From positions 3,160,314 through 3,224,313 of the forward strand of contig NC_035795.1 of the NCBI RefSeq assembly GCF_001653235.2: 64,000 bases of DNA, read 5' to 3'. The translations under genes were made by a program, and so were the position numbers. Shown here in pieces: positions 30,056 through 42,205 of this stretch; positions within the stretch are counted from its first letter, which is position 1; every line of letters starts with the position of its first letter. A model generated the notes under the pieces. The model saw nothing but the letters and a program-made list of their open reading frames with translations, was not told where the DNA came from and did no database searches. The stretch comes from Pochonia chlamydosporia 170. Lineage: Eukaryota > Ascomycota > Sordariomycetes > Hypocreales > Clavicipitaceae.

Positions 30056-30728
30056 GTGGGGCAGCTTATAAGAAGACGTCATGTGTTCTGCACGACTGTA
30101 TTATTATGTTTAAATGCTTGTTCTAGGCTCAATTGTAAATTACATATGGTTTATAGATACTTGCTAGCCTTGTTGTCAAGGTTGCCAATGGCATGTCAAC
30201 TTATAGTCATGGTTCATGTCACTGTCTACCTGCGAACTGGGGTGGCATGTACTCCGCGCAGCTCCAAAAGGACTGATGCAGTGCAAATAGACTTGGTTAA
30301 ACGCTAAGATACCTGCCGAGCGTATAATTTGAACTTGACAACATTCACGTCTGTGGTAGTCATTGTATAAAGCTACGCCACTATAGTAAAGTTCTGTCGT
30401 GCTACCCACCTACACTCTGTGCAAGTCATTCCGATAAATTTGCATGGTACGTATTACTACCAGGTAGATAACCGGCTACTTCTAGCTAATACTCCTTCTC
30501 ATCTCTACCAAAAGAAACCAACTAGAATAAGCTAGTCCTAAGAGAATAGCCTCGTTAGCAATAATTTGTAGGTAACCTATATACAATTTCGGATTACTTG
30601 TACCACTGGAGGCATATTTAGGAAGTGTAACAGCATACTCAGTTGATCAGAACTGAGAATAAAACTTCACACATGTTCCCAGACATCAAATAGTACAATG
30701 CTGCAAATACCACTAGGATCTAGGTCGT
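30056..30728. other. AT-rich intergenic region
   Basis: No supported gene; short frames only. It lies upstream of the minus-strand hydrolase and shows no recognisable transposon ends. Confidence 0.4.
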
Positions 30729-31035
30729 GTCAGACTTACGGATGAGTTTCTATATATGCTCATCTGGAGTTGACTCAAAATGTAGATACATTTCAGGCTA
30801 CAGAGGAGTATAAACAAAGTGTTCAATTTGGAAGTTGACTCGGGATTGAGCTACATTTTAGACGTACAGATGAGTGATAATACGTGTTCACCTGGAGTTG
30901 ACTTAGATGTAAAAACATTTCAGACGGACAGATGAGTTATACTATAATGCCCAACTTGGAAATCATCTGAAATCTAAATAAATTCAGGCTGCAGAGGGTT
31001 AAATAAAATGCTCCCCTTAATTGACTTGGATGGAT
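30729..31035. repeat. Degenerate ~63-bp tandem array
   Basis: Five imperfect units begin at about 30729, 30792, 30857, 30919 and 30983, with lengths near 63, 65, 62, 64 and 52. A shared core is TTCAGAC(G/T)(T/G)ACAGATGAGT, then about 20 variable bases, then TGGAGTTGACT and a tail ending A-rich with CAT. Similarity is partial, so the array is old. It lies between two minus-strand genes and has no coding potential. Confidence 0.75.
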
Positions 31036-31379
31036 ATCCGAGACACGCGAGTTTCAACGCAATTCATATGAGAGTCCACAATACACAGCCTATGCACGAC
31101 TACGGCAAGTAAGCTACATCAACCACAAGCAAATCTATCGATAGCAGACTCCATCCACGAATGAATCAGGCTTGCAAACCCATCAGCATAAATAGTAAGC
31201 TACCATCCATCCACTTCAACCGTCAGTGTCAAGTCCAATCCCAAACCACAACCGCAATCGTGCACAAACCTCCGAACCTGTCCCAACCGCAACAACCTTC
31301 AAGTCTATGTCTCCTATTGTACATTTTACACCTCTTCATTCATCGCTCACCTACGCAGGACACCAGATACAACTGATGC
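31036..31379. other. 3' flank of SWP1
   Basis: About 340 bp without a gene, holding the terminator region of the minus-strand SWP1. Nothing specific is visible. Confidence 0.4.
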
Positions 31380-32392
31380 TTACCTCTCCCCAGCCACTCT
31401 TCGGCTCTGCACCTCCCCCAGAGCCTTCGTGCCGCTCAGAAACGCAACAGCAGCAACAACCCCCATCACCGGCAACGTCTGGAACAAGTTCCACGCACTG
31501 TAGTACAGGAAGAAGACGCCCTCCATGGCAATAATAGACCCGAAGAAGAGGGCATGCGAGAGTGGCGCATTACCCATCGCTTTCGAAGCATGGCTAAAGT
31601 TGCCGCCGAGGATGATCCACTACAAACGGTAAGCATGATTCAACGTAGGCGAGGTATGGAACGTACTCCGATGAAAAGAGCAGGCACGGTAGCCAGAACA
31701 GCTAGTGAAAAAACCAGCGACACAATCTTGGGCGGGTTCTTAGGATCCGAGCGGAAGATGTGGTGAATCTCGGCGAGCTTGCCGTACCGCAGGGGAGCAG
31801 CGGGACTAGGCGTGGGATGGCCCGGGTCCAGCTTGACGACGATGTCGAATACGGGCGTCACAGAGCCCTTGGTCGAGCCGGTCGAGCCAAGGATGAGGCT
31901 TGCTTCGAGGGGGGATTGCGTCGTGAGCAGCTGCGCGGGGAGGTCCTTGTGGCTCTGCACGGGTTAGTAGACTGCAATTGTGAATTGTGCTGCCCAACAT
32001 ACAATCTGGACGATTCCCTTGCCGGACTCCTTCAGAGTCAGAGGGAATGGCGCCTCCAGCCCTGAAGCTTCCTTGATGACCAGGAAAGCCTGGTGCGGTC
32101 TCTTGGCCTTGGACCCCTCCTTGGTGGTCAACGCAACCTTGAGAGTGTCCTGGTATCCGAACGTGATGGTCTTTTTGGCGCGGTCCGCATCGGAGAATCT
32201 GCAAAGGTCCAGTTAGTGATTCGTGCGTCAATTGACAGCTTCGCCGGTGGATGTCTTGGATGAAGCGTACTTCTCAACCGTCTTCTCGGAGGCTTTGGAC
32301 CCCACGGAGACAGAGGCATCTGAAAAGGTCCACGAAGCAGCATGAGCTGCGCCGGCGAGAGCCAGCAGCGTCGAAGCTGCCGAGAAGCGCAT
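31380..32392 (-). CDS. SWP1: Oligosaccharyltransferase subunit (ribophorin II / Swp1)
   Basis: Exons (minus) 32392-32271, 32198-32003, 31954-31667 and 31619-31380 give 281 aa. Swp1 is a subunit of the ER oligosaccharyltransferase that moves the lipid-linked glycan to Asn. A signal peptide (MRFSAASTLLALAGAAHA) leads a lumenal domain (SWTFSDASVSVGSK, DRAKKTITFGYQDTLKVAL, RPHQAFLVIKE). The conserved GKLAEIHHIFRSDPKNPPKIVSL is followed by three membrane helices: LVFSLAVLATVPALFIG, LFFGSIIAMEGVFFLYY and LPVMGVVAAVAFLSG. The last intron falls inside the first helix region, just before WIILGGNFSHA. Introns are 47-72 bp. A GTAAGC at the stop codon could act as a donor, but the stop there gives the usual family length. 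Confidence 0.92.
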
Positions 32393-32798
32393 TGTGTTGG
32401 TTTGGGGAGTTGTCGTGCAGCTTGAGGATAGCTAGGATGTTTAGAGTCTGGAGCTATGGGATGAGGTATACGTGGTTGAAGGTGGGGCGATGTGATTGGT
32501 TGGTGGGCACAGTGCGTACTGTGCTAGATTTCGTTGATGCCAACATTGAAAGCATCAAGATGTAAGCTGGACTTCGTAACATGGTGACAATTCTAAATGA
32601 CCGTGATCTTCTTGATACATCACATGATTCATTCGTTGTAAATATTGCCAATTGATATCGCTAACCAGCTCAATCACTCGCACAGTCAACTGTTTATCTT
32701 ATGCTAACTTTAGCCTCCATCAATTAAGCACAAATACCAATGCAACGCCCAACACCAAACACCATACATGTTACATGTTACAACCGACCTCTTGCATG
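32393..32798. promoter_or_regulatory. SWP1 upstream and glutaminyl cyclase 3' region
   Basis: 406 bp between two co-directional minus-strand genes; holds the SWP1 promoter and the terminator of the upstream gene. No specific motif is claimed. Confidence 0.4.
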
Positions 32799-33990
32799 CT
32801 ACAACTCCGTCCTCTTGCTAAACACACTCCCCGTAGCGCTCCTCTCCTCCATCTTAGCAGCCTTCCTGTCCAAAAAGCCACCCAGCTCCATAAACTCAAC
32901 CACATACGCCGTCACTATCCTCGCCCAGTCCCTCGTCGTCGGCAGATCCAAATGCTCCCCATCATCATCAATGTCATGCCACACGGGTGGGAAAGGGGAC
33001 GGGATCAAGTGCAATATCTCTACGCCGCGGTGCATGAACGGGATGTGGTCGTCCTCGATGCCGGGGCGCCAGAACTCCTCTGGCTTTTTGTTCGTGTTCC
33101 AGAGAAACGGCTTGGTGGGCTTTGTCTCCAGCAGGTTCAGGTCGCGCATGCGCTTTTCCAGGGCGGCCATGTTTTTGTAAGTCCAGTGCGTGGTGAGGAA
33201 GTAGGACGGGATGCTGGGGTTGGGCGAGCCGAGGAGGTCGAGGAGCACGAAGAGGGATATGCTGTCGAGGGGGGTGCGGTAGGTGGACAGTGTTGGGTGG
33301 AAGTGGTTCTCCCATTCTTCTGCGAGGGATCTAGCTGGTATTAGTATTGAAGCTCACGATATCAATGCAACAGTGTACATACCTCGCGCCATATAACGAA
33401 TCTGTATCCGTCCACTTCAGAAAGGCCTCCTCCCCATCCAGGAACAATATCTGAACGCCCTGCTTCTCCTCCAAGCCCCCATCGTCTTCTTTCCACTTCT
33501 TCGTCAGCGCCGCATCAATACTTCTCGCCACGTGCATCAGCATCGCACACGGCGCCGCAGAATCAATGGCGCCGACAAAACCAACAGGCTTAATCAGGCT
33601 GTCAAAGTGCGCCACAAGCGTCAACCGCGACACGTCACCGGGCTGCGTGTCTGGCGGATCCCGACGGAATATCAAGTTGGAAAACGGGACGTCTTTGTCG
33701 CCGCTGATGGGTGTTTTGGACGTTGAATTCTGCCATGAGAGCTCCCACGCCGGCAGGGTGGACTTGAAGAAGTCGACGAAGTGCTTTTGGGTCTTGTAGC
33801 TGCCCTCGGTGCCGGGGACGCGGGGGATAAGAATTGGCGCGAGGAGTTTGCCTTTGTGAATGTCGAAGTCGTCGCCCGGGGAGGGGATGTTGCGGAGGTC
33901 TTCGTCGGTGAGGGTGGAGAGGGCGGACGAGGGAGATGCTGCGAGCATCGCGAGGAGGATGCGGAGGAGCATGGTGATTATTGGCGGCAT
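32799..33990 (-). CDS. Glutaminyl-peptide cyclotransferase, M28 family
   Basis: Exons (minus) 33990-33383 and 33330-32799 give 379 aa. Such enzymes convert N-terminal Gln to pyroglutamate in the secretory route, using one zinc on an M28-peptidase-like fold. A hydrophobic leader ([19 protein letters not shown]; a second Met at residue 7 also suits) signals secretion. Motifs are LTLVAHFDS, the metal Asp143 in [11 protein letters not shown] (family usual GATDSAVPCAM), [21 protein letters not shown] with the zinc/catalytic Glu pair (187-188), and [19 protein letters not shown] with His298. All expected ligands are present. The intron (52 bp, GTATGT/TAG) splits an Arg codon after YGA. Confidence 0.93.
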
Positions 33991-35849
33991 GTGGATCTCA
34001 TTTCGGTAGGCGTCGACTTGGGTAGTCGCGAGTGGTACGGAGAGCGAGCCGTGATGCGATTTGCAGTCTGATGTTCAATACTGATGTTCAATCTGTCCTC
34101 AGACGTGGTGTTGAGTCGTCAAGTGTGGATGTCTGCTCTGGCCAGGTCAAGTCTGGTCCCTTATTCCAAATCTGTAGCGACCAGACATGGACACACATGC
34201 ATGCGCCACTAGCCAGGCACTTGGCGCACTGGGGCCGCGAATCAGCGCCAAACATGGGGACCTGTAGGTCTGAGTGCCTCCATGTCCCAGTGCCACGTCT
34301 GGTCCGAGTCAGGGGTCTCAATGGAGCGCCACGGGGCAGTTCCATGTCCCTGGTCAACATCATGTTTGAAGTTCATGCATCGTTTCGCTTAACTCTGCCA
34401 CCAGATCTGCCATCAATGTCCGATTTCACGACATGGCTTCTTCCAGATGTCGAGAATCCGAATGTAAGAGGCATGCTGCTACGGTACAAATCCAAGTACG
34501 GCATCCGTGGCAATTATGACGCCCATATACCTAGGTAGTTGGACCTGCATCTTGAAAGCAGAAACAAGAACTTACACAAATCGTTTTGCTACCACCTCCA
34601 TTTCACTTATGACTCGTGAGCTCACTTGCTACCAGCCAGCTGATACGTTAACCAGCTACTAGACCGTCAAATCTACGTGCTACGGGCCGAAACCAGCACG
34701 TAACAAGGACGGAGTACATGCAAACAATCCCATTCCACACAACAGGTCAGTCATAGATGCTCGTGGTGGAAGTCTTGTTTCCCAAGGTAATCACTGGCCC
34801 TAAATCTAGGTAAGTTAATTCTATAATATGTCAACTGGTCTATAATCAAGGACTAAGTTTACAGCACTTGGGTCTCAACTACCTAGCTACATAAGGCGTC
34901 TTTGTTCGGATTCCTTGATACGTACTTCCCAGTAGCGTAGCAGGACGTTGCATTTAGAATAGAGAGTTCCTACACAAACATCCACCATCAGTATTGTTGA
35001 CCCAAAGCGGTATGTCTTCAATGTTGAACATATTGATCCATTGCATAGTGCGCAAAGTGTAGGCAACTTGCAAGACGCTAGCCGTAATACAATATAATTT
35101 AGGGGTACACTATAAGTACCTACCTAGCTAGCTATATTACCACCAGAAAAGAGGTCAAGTTCGAGCGCCCTGGTCGTTTAGTCATACTTACCACGCTCAT
35201 CAGACACAAGATGCTGGGTAGTCTAACAGGTTTCTAAATTCGTCTATTAGACAAATGTACCTTATAAGTTGTAGGGCCTCGTAACGTCTTGCAGACCAAA
35301 TACCTGTGTGCAACGTATTTATTCCAGACTAGACAGTACACTTCTTAGGAGAAGATACCCAAGAATCCTGAGTAAATACTCCCATGTATAACCAGACTGT
35401 AGGCAGTACAAGACTTGGCTTAAATATATCTAACAACTGGCTGGGCATATACTTACAGATAACCACACTGTTAGTCCAACCTTGGAGAGCCCAGAATCAA
35501 CAAGCATACTCCTAACCAGACATCAGTGCAACCTAGAACATACCAAAAATCCCCGCAATACTTACACCTCGCACTCACGCATCATAGAATCCACTACTTG
35601 CAGGCATCATCTCTCAAATCACATGCAGTAATCATTCATCATCTAAAATACACCCCATGCCATAAGGCTTCAAAACCCGAGCCACGCTGCATTGACCACT
35701 ACAACAAGACAAGCACTAAAAACAGAGTAATCAATAATCCCTAACCCTATCCCTGGTATAAAAACATAGTCCTGTGCTCCGTGTCCGAACTGTCTGCCCT
35801 ACCGTACATGTGCTGATTTGCTTTCCGCTTCCACCAGACGCTAGCATCA
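33991..35849. other. Long intergenic region
   Basis: 1.86 kb upstream of the cyclase and downstream of SIN3, with no supported gene. The frame at 34032-34538 has no recognisable content. From about 34600 to 35700 the DNA is AT-rich. A few CCAGAC/GTCTGG motifs occur near 34140-34310, like those near 56440. No transposon ends or tRNA seen. Confidence 0.45.
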
Positions 35850-38800
35850 CTAATCCATCTCAACGTCCCCACCCGGAGGCGCAACCCCATCATCCATCCA
35901 CTTGCGAAAGTTCTTATTCTGCTCCTGAACTTCTTCGGGACTCATGTCCTTGGTCCATGAGGGGTTATGCACCATCTTTTCAACGAGTTTACTTTCGCGG
36001 TGCGCGCTGAGCGCCTTTGTGAACTTTTCTCGGCGCTCCCGCTCCTCCTGCGTCTTCGGGGACTGATCGTAGATGAAGTACTCGGATGTACCGGGGCCCC
36101 AGACCATTTTCGAGCTCTTGAGACAGATGCTGGTCGTTAGACTCTCATTGTATGACAGAGGCTTGGGGACTTCGTCTGAATCGGAGTCGGTGTCACCGGA
36201 CGGCAGATTTCTCGTCAAGACCACCTTTTGCAGTCTGGAGCGGGGGATGCCCTCTGTGGGTTCAACCCGGATGAATGATGAGATGTAATATTGCCAACGC
36301 TCGCGGACCTGCATCTCGTCCATGTAAAACGTCGTTTCGTCGCGCTGCAGCCAACGAACCGTCGCTTCATTCTTTTGTGGGAACTACACGTACATGTTAG
36401 CAAATCACTACAGGAAACTTGTACCTGGATATAATAACTCACCCAGCAAATGACAAAAATGTCGCCGTCCTTAACGCACTTCTCTGCAAACTTTCGCGCC
36501 GAGATTTCCGTCTGGTAGCTGGTCTCCTCCTTCTCCCGGCTAGTCAGATACTGATGGATCAGGTCGGGCGTCTTCTCCTTGGCATCAGTGCTGCTGCAGG
36601 TCAGAGCCAGTCGGCACAGCGTCTTGAGGAGATCCTGAATAGTGTACAGCTTCCATCCGTTCTTAAGGTAGTAGTGGCGCAACACATCCTGGTAGCGGTT
36701 CTCGTCAACCTCGCCGGTGATGTACTCCTCTATCAGCTCCACGGTCTTGGGCCAAAACATCTCGGGGTCATCGGTCGGCTCAAAGAACGTCATGTGGTTC
36801 TCAGTGAAGCCAATGTCCCTCGCTGGCTTGGGTCTGTTAAGACGCTCAATCGCTTGAGAAACAAGCTCGTGGCTTTCCTTGATGTCCAGCAGGCGGTTGT
36901 AGAGCGTCTGGAAGATGTTAAAGAAGACGTAAATGGTCTGATTACAGAAGAAGTTGTACCAGGGCCGCGTGAAGAAGCCGTCCGCTTTCAACTCGCCGCC
37001 TTCGTCAAGGAGAGCATTGTCGCCGCCAACAACAACCGGCTTAGGGATGGTTGGCATCCACCGCTCATTTGAGACTTCTGGCACGGCAGCCTCCTCGGGC
37101 GCATCGCCCATCTCCTCCTCATTGGCCGACGTGACATCAGGAGTGGTCTCCTTGCTTCCAGAGGCGGCACTATCTTCCTTCTGGCTGCGAGGCTTGCTGC
37201 CGTTGCGCACGGGGTCCAATACTCCCCTAAGTAGGTCCCCTTTCTTGCCATTACGGCGGCTTCGTCCGTTCGTCAGCTCAGCAGGAGTAGAGTCCTCGTT
37301 ATCATCTTCGCCGGAATCTGGTTGCATTTTCGGTAGCTTGTCCTGATACATCTCTTCCGGAAGGTCAAAGAATGCTGGGACGAACGTCTCAAAAAAGTCC
37401 AAAATTCTCTCCTTCTCCTGAGTGCTGTGCTGTCCGTTGTGCATGCTGTAGAGCATCATCAGGCGGAGCAGCTGCAGAATGACCTGCTTGTTGTTAAAGT
37501 CCCAAACCAACTGGTGACGAGGAGCCTTGCCTTTGAGAGCACGTTCACGGCGCTGCTCCTCATGCTTGGTCTTGATGACATCAACCAGGTGCTTGGCAGT
37601 GAGGTTCCGCTTGTCGGTAGATTTGACGAGGATGCCCATGTGATCCAGGCTCTTGAGGTGCATGTTCTCCGTCTGCGCATGCCAGACCTTCTCCCATTCG
37701 CGCTGCGAGAAGCGCCACTCCTCGTCCTTCTGTCTCATGCGGGCCAGCAGGACTGGCACCACGTCAAAGGGGTGGCTGTACATGTCATTGACGACATCGA
37801 TACCCCTCTCACCGTAAATCTTCTTACAGATTCTCTTGAATATTGACGTGCTTTGGCCAGCAAGTGCCGCAGGCATATGGAAAGACTCTCTCTCCGCGGC
37901 TGACATGGCAAGCATCTGCTGCGCAATCGGTTCCAGAAGCTGAATACACTTAAGATTGGCCTCGATGTTGAAGTCATAATCATGGCGTTCCTCTTCAATC
38001 CTGTGAAGGCCCTCTTCGAACTGGTTCTTACGGTGAGCTACAAAGCCAGAATCCTCACTAGCCCAGGTTGGGTGGGACGCCCACTGGTCATTGAGAACCG
38101 AGTGGCACAGCTCGTCGCGGCCACTGCAGGGCTTCAAGCGCTCTCTCTTGGGAAGAAGTCTGTAGCTAGGGCCGTATCCTCGGCAATTACTGAGCGACAG
38201 CTTCTCCGTGGGAGGTGCTGGCTGATTCTCAATGACGACATCCTGAGAGTCCACGCCAACAAACGTCTTCCAAAACGTCATCAGGTCTGGGTTGGCTCCG
38301 ATGAACAGAGCGCCCTTGTGGAACAGAGTATTTCGGTCAATGATCCCCTGGCTGAAAAGATTGCAAAGCTTCAAAAACTCGTTCATCGACGATCGGTTGC
38401 TGAGGAATTTCTTCACCCGTTCGAAGAAGGCGATTTCTTCCTGGTTGGACGTGGCAGATGGACGAGGGGGATACGGCTCAGGCATAACCGGAGTGAGCGT
38501 AGGTTCGATAGTTGAAGGATCTCCGGTAGCCCTGGCATGACTGACTTTTGTTCGCTTGCCGGTGCCATTAACAACGCTTTGTTGAAGTCGATTCACAGCA
38601 TTTGTCTCGGGAAGGGCCGCTTCAGCAACAGCAGCCTGCTTGTCACCGCGAGGTCTTTTCTTATTGTCCTTGCTGGCGCTGGGCGGAGGCGCAAAGCTGC
38701 CCAGCGGAGGCATCTTTTGCCCGCCAGGCTGGGGGGTGTGACTTGGCCCAGCAGGAGCGCCATCATCACCACGGCCGGGAGTCGCCTTGGCCTGTCCCGC

Positions 38801-40813
38801 AGACTCGGGTAGGAACTGTTTGAAGTCTTCAAGCAGGTCTGGCGCAGCATTGAACAGAGTTGTGACCTGAGCGTACACATCCTGAATAGGCTTCTGTTCC
38901 CGCTGATAAGTTTGGAGTATCTCGAGGAATTGTTTGTAGATCTCGGGCTTATCCTGAAAGCGGTTCTTGATTTTGTTGACATAACTAATGGCGTGATTGA
39001 ACTCAACAGGACCGCGGCGCTCCATGTTGGCTTGGTTGCCTGCGCCAACATTGGCTCCTCCCGGTCCTGATGTTGGACCTGGGGTCTGTCTTGACCCGGG
39101 CGCGTTGGCAGCACCAGGTTGCCCCTGAGCCGCATTTCTTTGCGAAGAGCCAGGGGCATCAAACGCGCCGCTTTGGGCTGCGGCCTGAACAAAGAGACTG
39201 GCTCCGTTTTGTACAGGCGTGCTAAAGTTCGCCTCGGGGCTCTCAATGCTATGTTGCGAGCGTTGCTGCTGCTGCTGTTGTTGTGATTGCGGCGGCTGCT
39301 GTTGCTGCCATTGACTGCCGCGCTCTGGAAATAGAGGCTGGCTCATACCAGGGCCACCATGTTCTCCCTGACCACGTCCAGCTATGGACTGTACGGTAGT
39401 GCCCATCGGAGTTGTCACTCGAATCGTGTTTGGATCGTTTCCGGCGCCGCACTCAATCCTGTAGCCGGGAGGCAGAAAGGTGTTGAAGCCCTGAATGAGG
39501 TTAGGATGCCCAGCAAACAGCTCCGAGACCCGGTTAATGACGCCCGGTGTATCAATGCTAAGTTCATGTTAATGACAGTCCAGTATTCCAGGCACAGAAG
39601 CACACATACGCTTGACTCTTGAAATCTTTCATAATGTCCAAGAACCTGTTATAAACATCGGGCTGGTCGTGAAACTGGACCTTGACTTGGTCCAAGTAGG
39701 TTAACGCATCCTAGGTAGCCACAGTTAGCGCATCGTTCGCACAATCGTCATATAGCGAAAGAATGTCAAAATATACGCCAAAATGCCGATGGAGTGCCCA
39801 TCGCTCAATGTCATCACCACACAGATCAACCACGCGCTGTCCACCTTCTCGAAAGGCCTCCAGTAGCTCTGGAGTAGCAGCAAGGCCAAGGACCCAAGTC
39901 CTGCGTGAAGTCATTTGCGCAGTGCAGCAGTTGAGATGTCTGCCGGTAGGCATATGATGAAGGCGCTAACTCTGTTTCGCTTGAGACAGGTTGTGACTTT
40001 AGTTGTAAAGAGAGTACTCCCAAAGAAACCTTTCCTCAGGAATACAAAGAATAGAAGACCAAATTGGCAACAAACGGCATTTGTTCAAAGACAAACGGAA
40101 GGACAGAAGAACGCCGCAGTGCAAACGTCACCCCCATGTGACGACCAGTGAACAACAGAAAATTCATCCAATGACAAAAGTGCCGGCTAGGACACATATC
40201 AACTCACATTAAGAATCGGCTGCTGGCCCTGTGTGATCCCCCCCGGAATCTGATGTCCGCCAGGCGTCACGCCTACAATCGCCGCAGCTCCCTTAGCTGC
40301 CGCTCCGCGATCCTGCTGTCCAGGCTGCTGCTGTGCCTGAGGGCCGCCAAATCCCGCAGCCGAAGCCGGGGCCGGCTGCCCAGCACTCGGAGGAGCTTGC
40401 GAATGCCCAATCGGCGCATACATCTGATGCTGTTGAGACGCAGCACCGCTCTGCTGGAGGGGACCCCCAAAATTGACAGGCCCCGACGGCGCGCCCAGAG
40501 AAGCACCAGGCGGCGGCGGGTTGCCACTATGATTCGCAAGCAGACCCCCCGGACTGTGTATAGCACCCGGGATCCGCGATGCCACAGGCTGGTGAATCGG
40601 GATGGAGCCAGCGCTGCTCTGATGAGGCACCCCAGGACCCTGCTGGTACCGATCGGCTTGTTCTCTCTCCCGGTCGCGTTCGCGTTCTCTCTCTCGCTCT
40701 TGGTCACGGCGCATATCTTCGTGCTGCTGCATGGCGCGGTGTCGGTCGTCCATTTCGCGATCGCGATCGTACGGCGGACCACCACTGCGCCCGTGGAGGT
40801 TCTGGTTATTCAT
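35850..40813 (-). CDS. SIN3: SIN3 transcriptional corepressor
   Basis: Exons (minus) 40813-40208, 39710-39610, 39557-36443 and 36383-35850 give 1451 aa. Sin3 is the scaffold of the Rpd3 histone-deacetylase complexes. Three paired amphipathic helix domains are visible. PAH1 (about 203-270) starts [20 protein letters not shown] and spans introns 1 and 2. PAH2 (about 418-485) starts [23 protein letters not shown]3 (about 610-675) starts [20 protein letters not shown]. The HDAC-interaction domain begins [20 protein letters not shown]. The Sin3 C-terminal domain follows ([20 protein letters not shown]). The N-terminus carries an Arg/Glu run and Gln-rich patches. Intron 1 is 497 bp, long for this window. 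It is co-oriented with TAF2 and SAS4 upstream. Confidence 0.95.
39711..40207 (-). other. Unusually long SIN3 intron 1
   Basis: Donor GTGAGT just after PILN and acceptor CCTAG before DALTYLDQ. At 497 bp it is five to ten times the other introns here. An 80-codon open frame inside (39711-39953, minus) is unlike SIN3 or any family known to me. Alternative splicing or a regulatory role is possible but not shown. Confidence 0.7.
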
Positions 40814-41416
40814 GCTCTTTCAAAACTACAAGACGGCGTCAGCATAAATTCACTGTTCCCAATATCAACCTGCAAAGTGTCACAACTTCCACGCTCATGA
40901 CAAAACAGTCAAGTCAATGTCGTTGTGGGCGGGCAGTCCAGACGCAGAGCTCAACCCGTGCCCCCGATCGCGGTCGGCGACAAAGGGCAAAAAAAAGGCA
41001 GGAACAAGTACTCACAGCTCGTAGGGCAAACCTAGACCAATGAATATCTACATGGATGCAGATATTGTAAAGCTTGAGGTCTCAGGCTCGGCAGGTAAGA
41101 AAGAAGGAAAAACAAATACAAAGAGGTTTGTGGTGGGCAAAAAACAAGAGGTGAAGCAGACGCACCGAGAGAAGCCGTGGTGCAAACTTGGGAAGCTCTC
41201 CTGGAGAAGTGGCAGAGGGTGACGAGATCTGACGGGGCCTCGCACAACCGCAATTGCGGGTCATTCCGCGTCACGTGGTGATAAGGTAGGCGGGTGGGGT
41301 CTTATCGCACATGCGGGCATGACGAGGCTGACCATTGAGGTGGCTGGACTGGTCAGCAAATCCACAAGAAACCCACAAACTGGGTCGGGGTCTCAGCCTC
41401 GCGGTTGGTAGGGGGA
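40814..41416. promoter_or_regulatory. SIN3 upstream region
   Basis: About 600 bp ahead of the minus-strand SIN3 ATG, expected to hold its promoter and leader. No TATA or factor site claimed. It leads into the AT-rich tandem array at 41417. Confidence 0.4.
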
Positions 41417-41843
41417 ATGGGCGAACAGGAAAATGGGAAGCGTGCAACTTGCACATGAGATCGATGCAAGTAAAAAGTCAATTGTGATGACAAATGGGAA
41501 AATAGGCATAATGCAAATTTCACATTAATCGATGCAGAGTAAAAAGTGAAATGGCATAATAAATAGTAAAAATAGGAATAATGCAAAAATATAGAATGTC
41601 AATTGTGATGATAAATAGAAAATAGAAATAATGCAAATTCCACATAAAATCAATACAGAGTAAAAGTTGACTGGAATCATAAACAGTAAAAATAGAAACA
41701 ATGCAGAAACTTAGAGTGAAAAGTTTACTAGATGATAGACGCTTAAAAAAAAAATTACAATCTCACATAGAATGAATACAGAGTGGAAAGTTTGTAATAA
41801 ACAAGAAAACGGGAAACATGCAAACCTCACATCGAATGCAGAG
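41417..41843. repeat. Degenerate ~62-bp tandem array with dimer structure
   Basis: A partial unit (41417-41468) is followed by six units starting at about 41469, 41538, 41595, 41659, 41715 and 41782, with lengths 69, 57, 64, 56, 67 and 62. Each begins AGTAAAAAGT or a variant and holds AATAG(A/G)AATAATGCA. Longer units end CACAT...ATGCAG and shorter ones end AA...TTAG. The alternation gives a higher-order repeat near 125 bp. AT-rich and non-coding. Confidence 0.8.
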
Positions 41844-42205
41844 CAATCGTATTGGATTCAATTCCATCATTTCTAGACTGTTTCTAGTCTACTGATTGCC
41901 TACACCCAACTCCATGCGAATACCCTGATGATCTTCAACAACATGCCTGAAGGATACTATCCCCTATCCTCGCTATCATACACATGAAACATAAACCAAG
42001 GAGATGTATGGAATAGTGAACCAACAACACCTACTCGCTCTATAGGACATATCTACCTTTCGCCTTCATCCTCTTCCACTTCACTGGGTTCACTGGGGGG
42101 CGGAGTCAACAATGCCAAGACCTGCGTCCTTTGACGTGTCATTGCGCCTCTATACCACCCAGAATTTGTGGCTGTTGCAGCCCCTGTGGCGTCCTTTTTC
42201 TCTCT
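41844..42205. other. 3' flank of TAF2
   Basis: About 360 bp without a gene, holding the terminator region of the minus-strand TAF2. Nothing specific seen. Confidence 0.4.

Noticed and set aside
30729..31035. Possible CRISPR-like array
   Set aside because: Eukaryotic context, and the whole unit is repeated with graded divergence; there is no constant repeat with unique spacers.
31379..31385. An extra intron at the SWP1 end (GTAAGC overlapping the stop)
   Set aside because: The stop there gives the usual family C-terminus, and no conserved continuation is seen downstream.
39711..39953. 80-codon frame inside the SIN3 intron as a separate gene
   Set aside because: No domain, no independent start context, and intron borders agree with PAH1 continuity.
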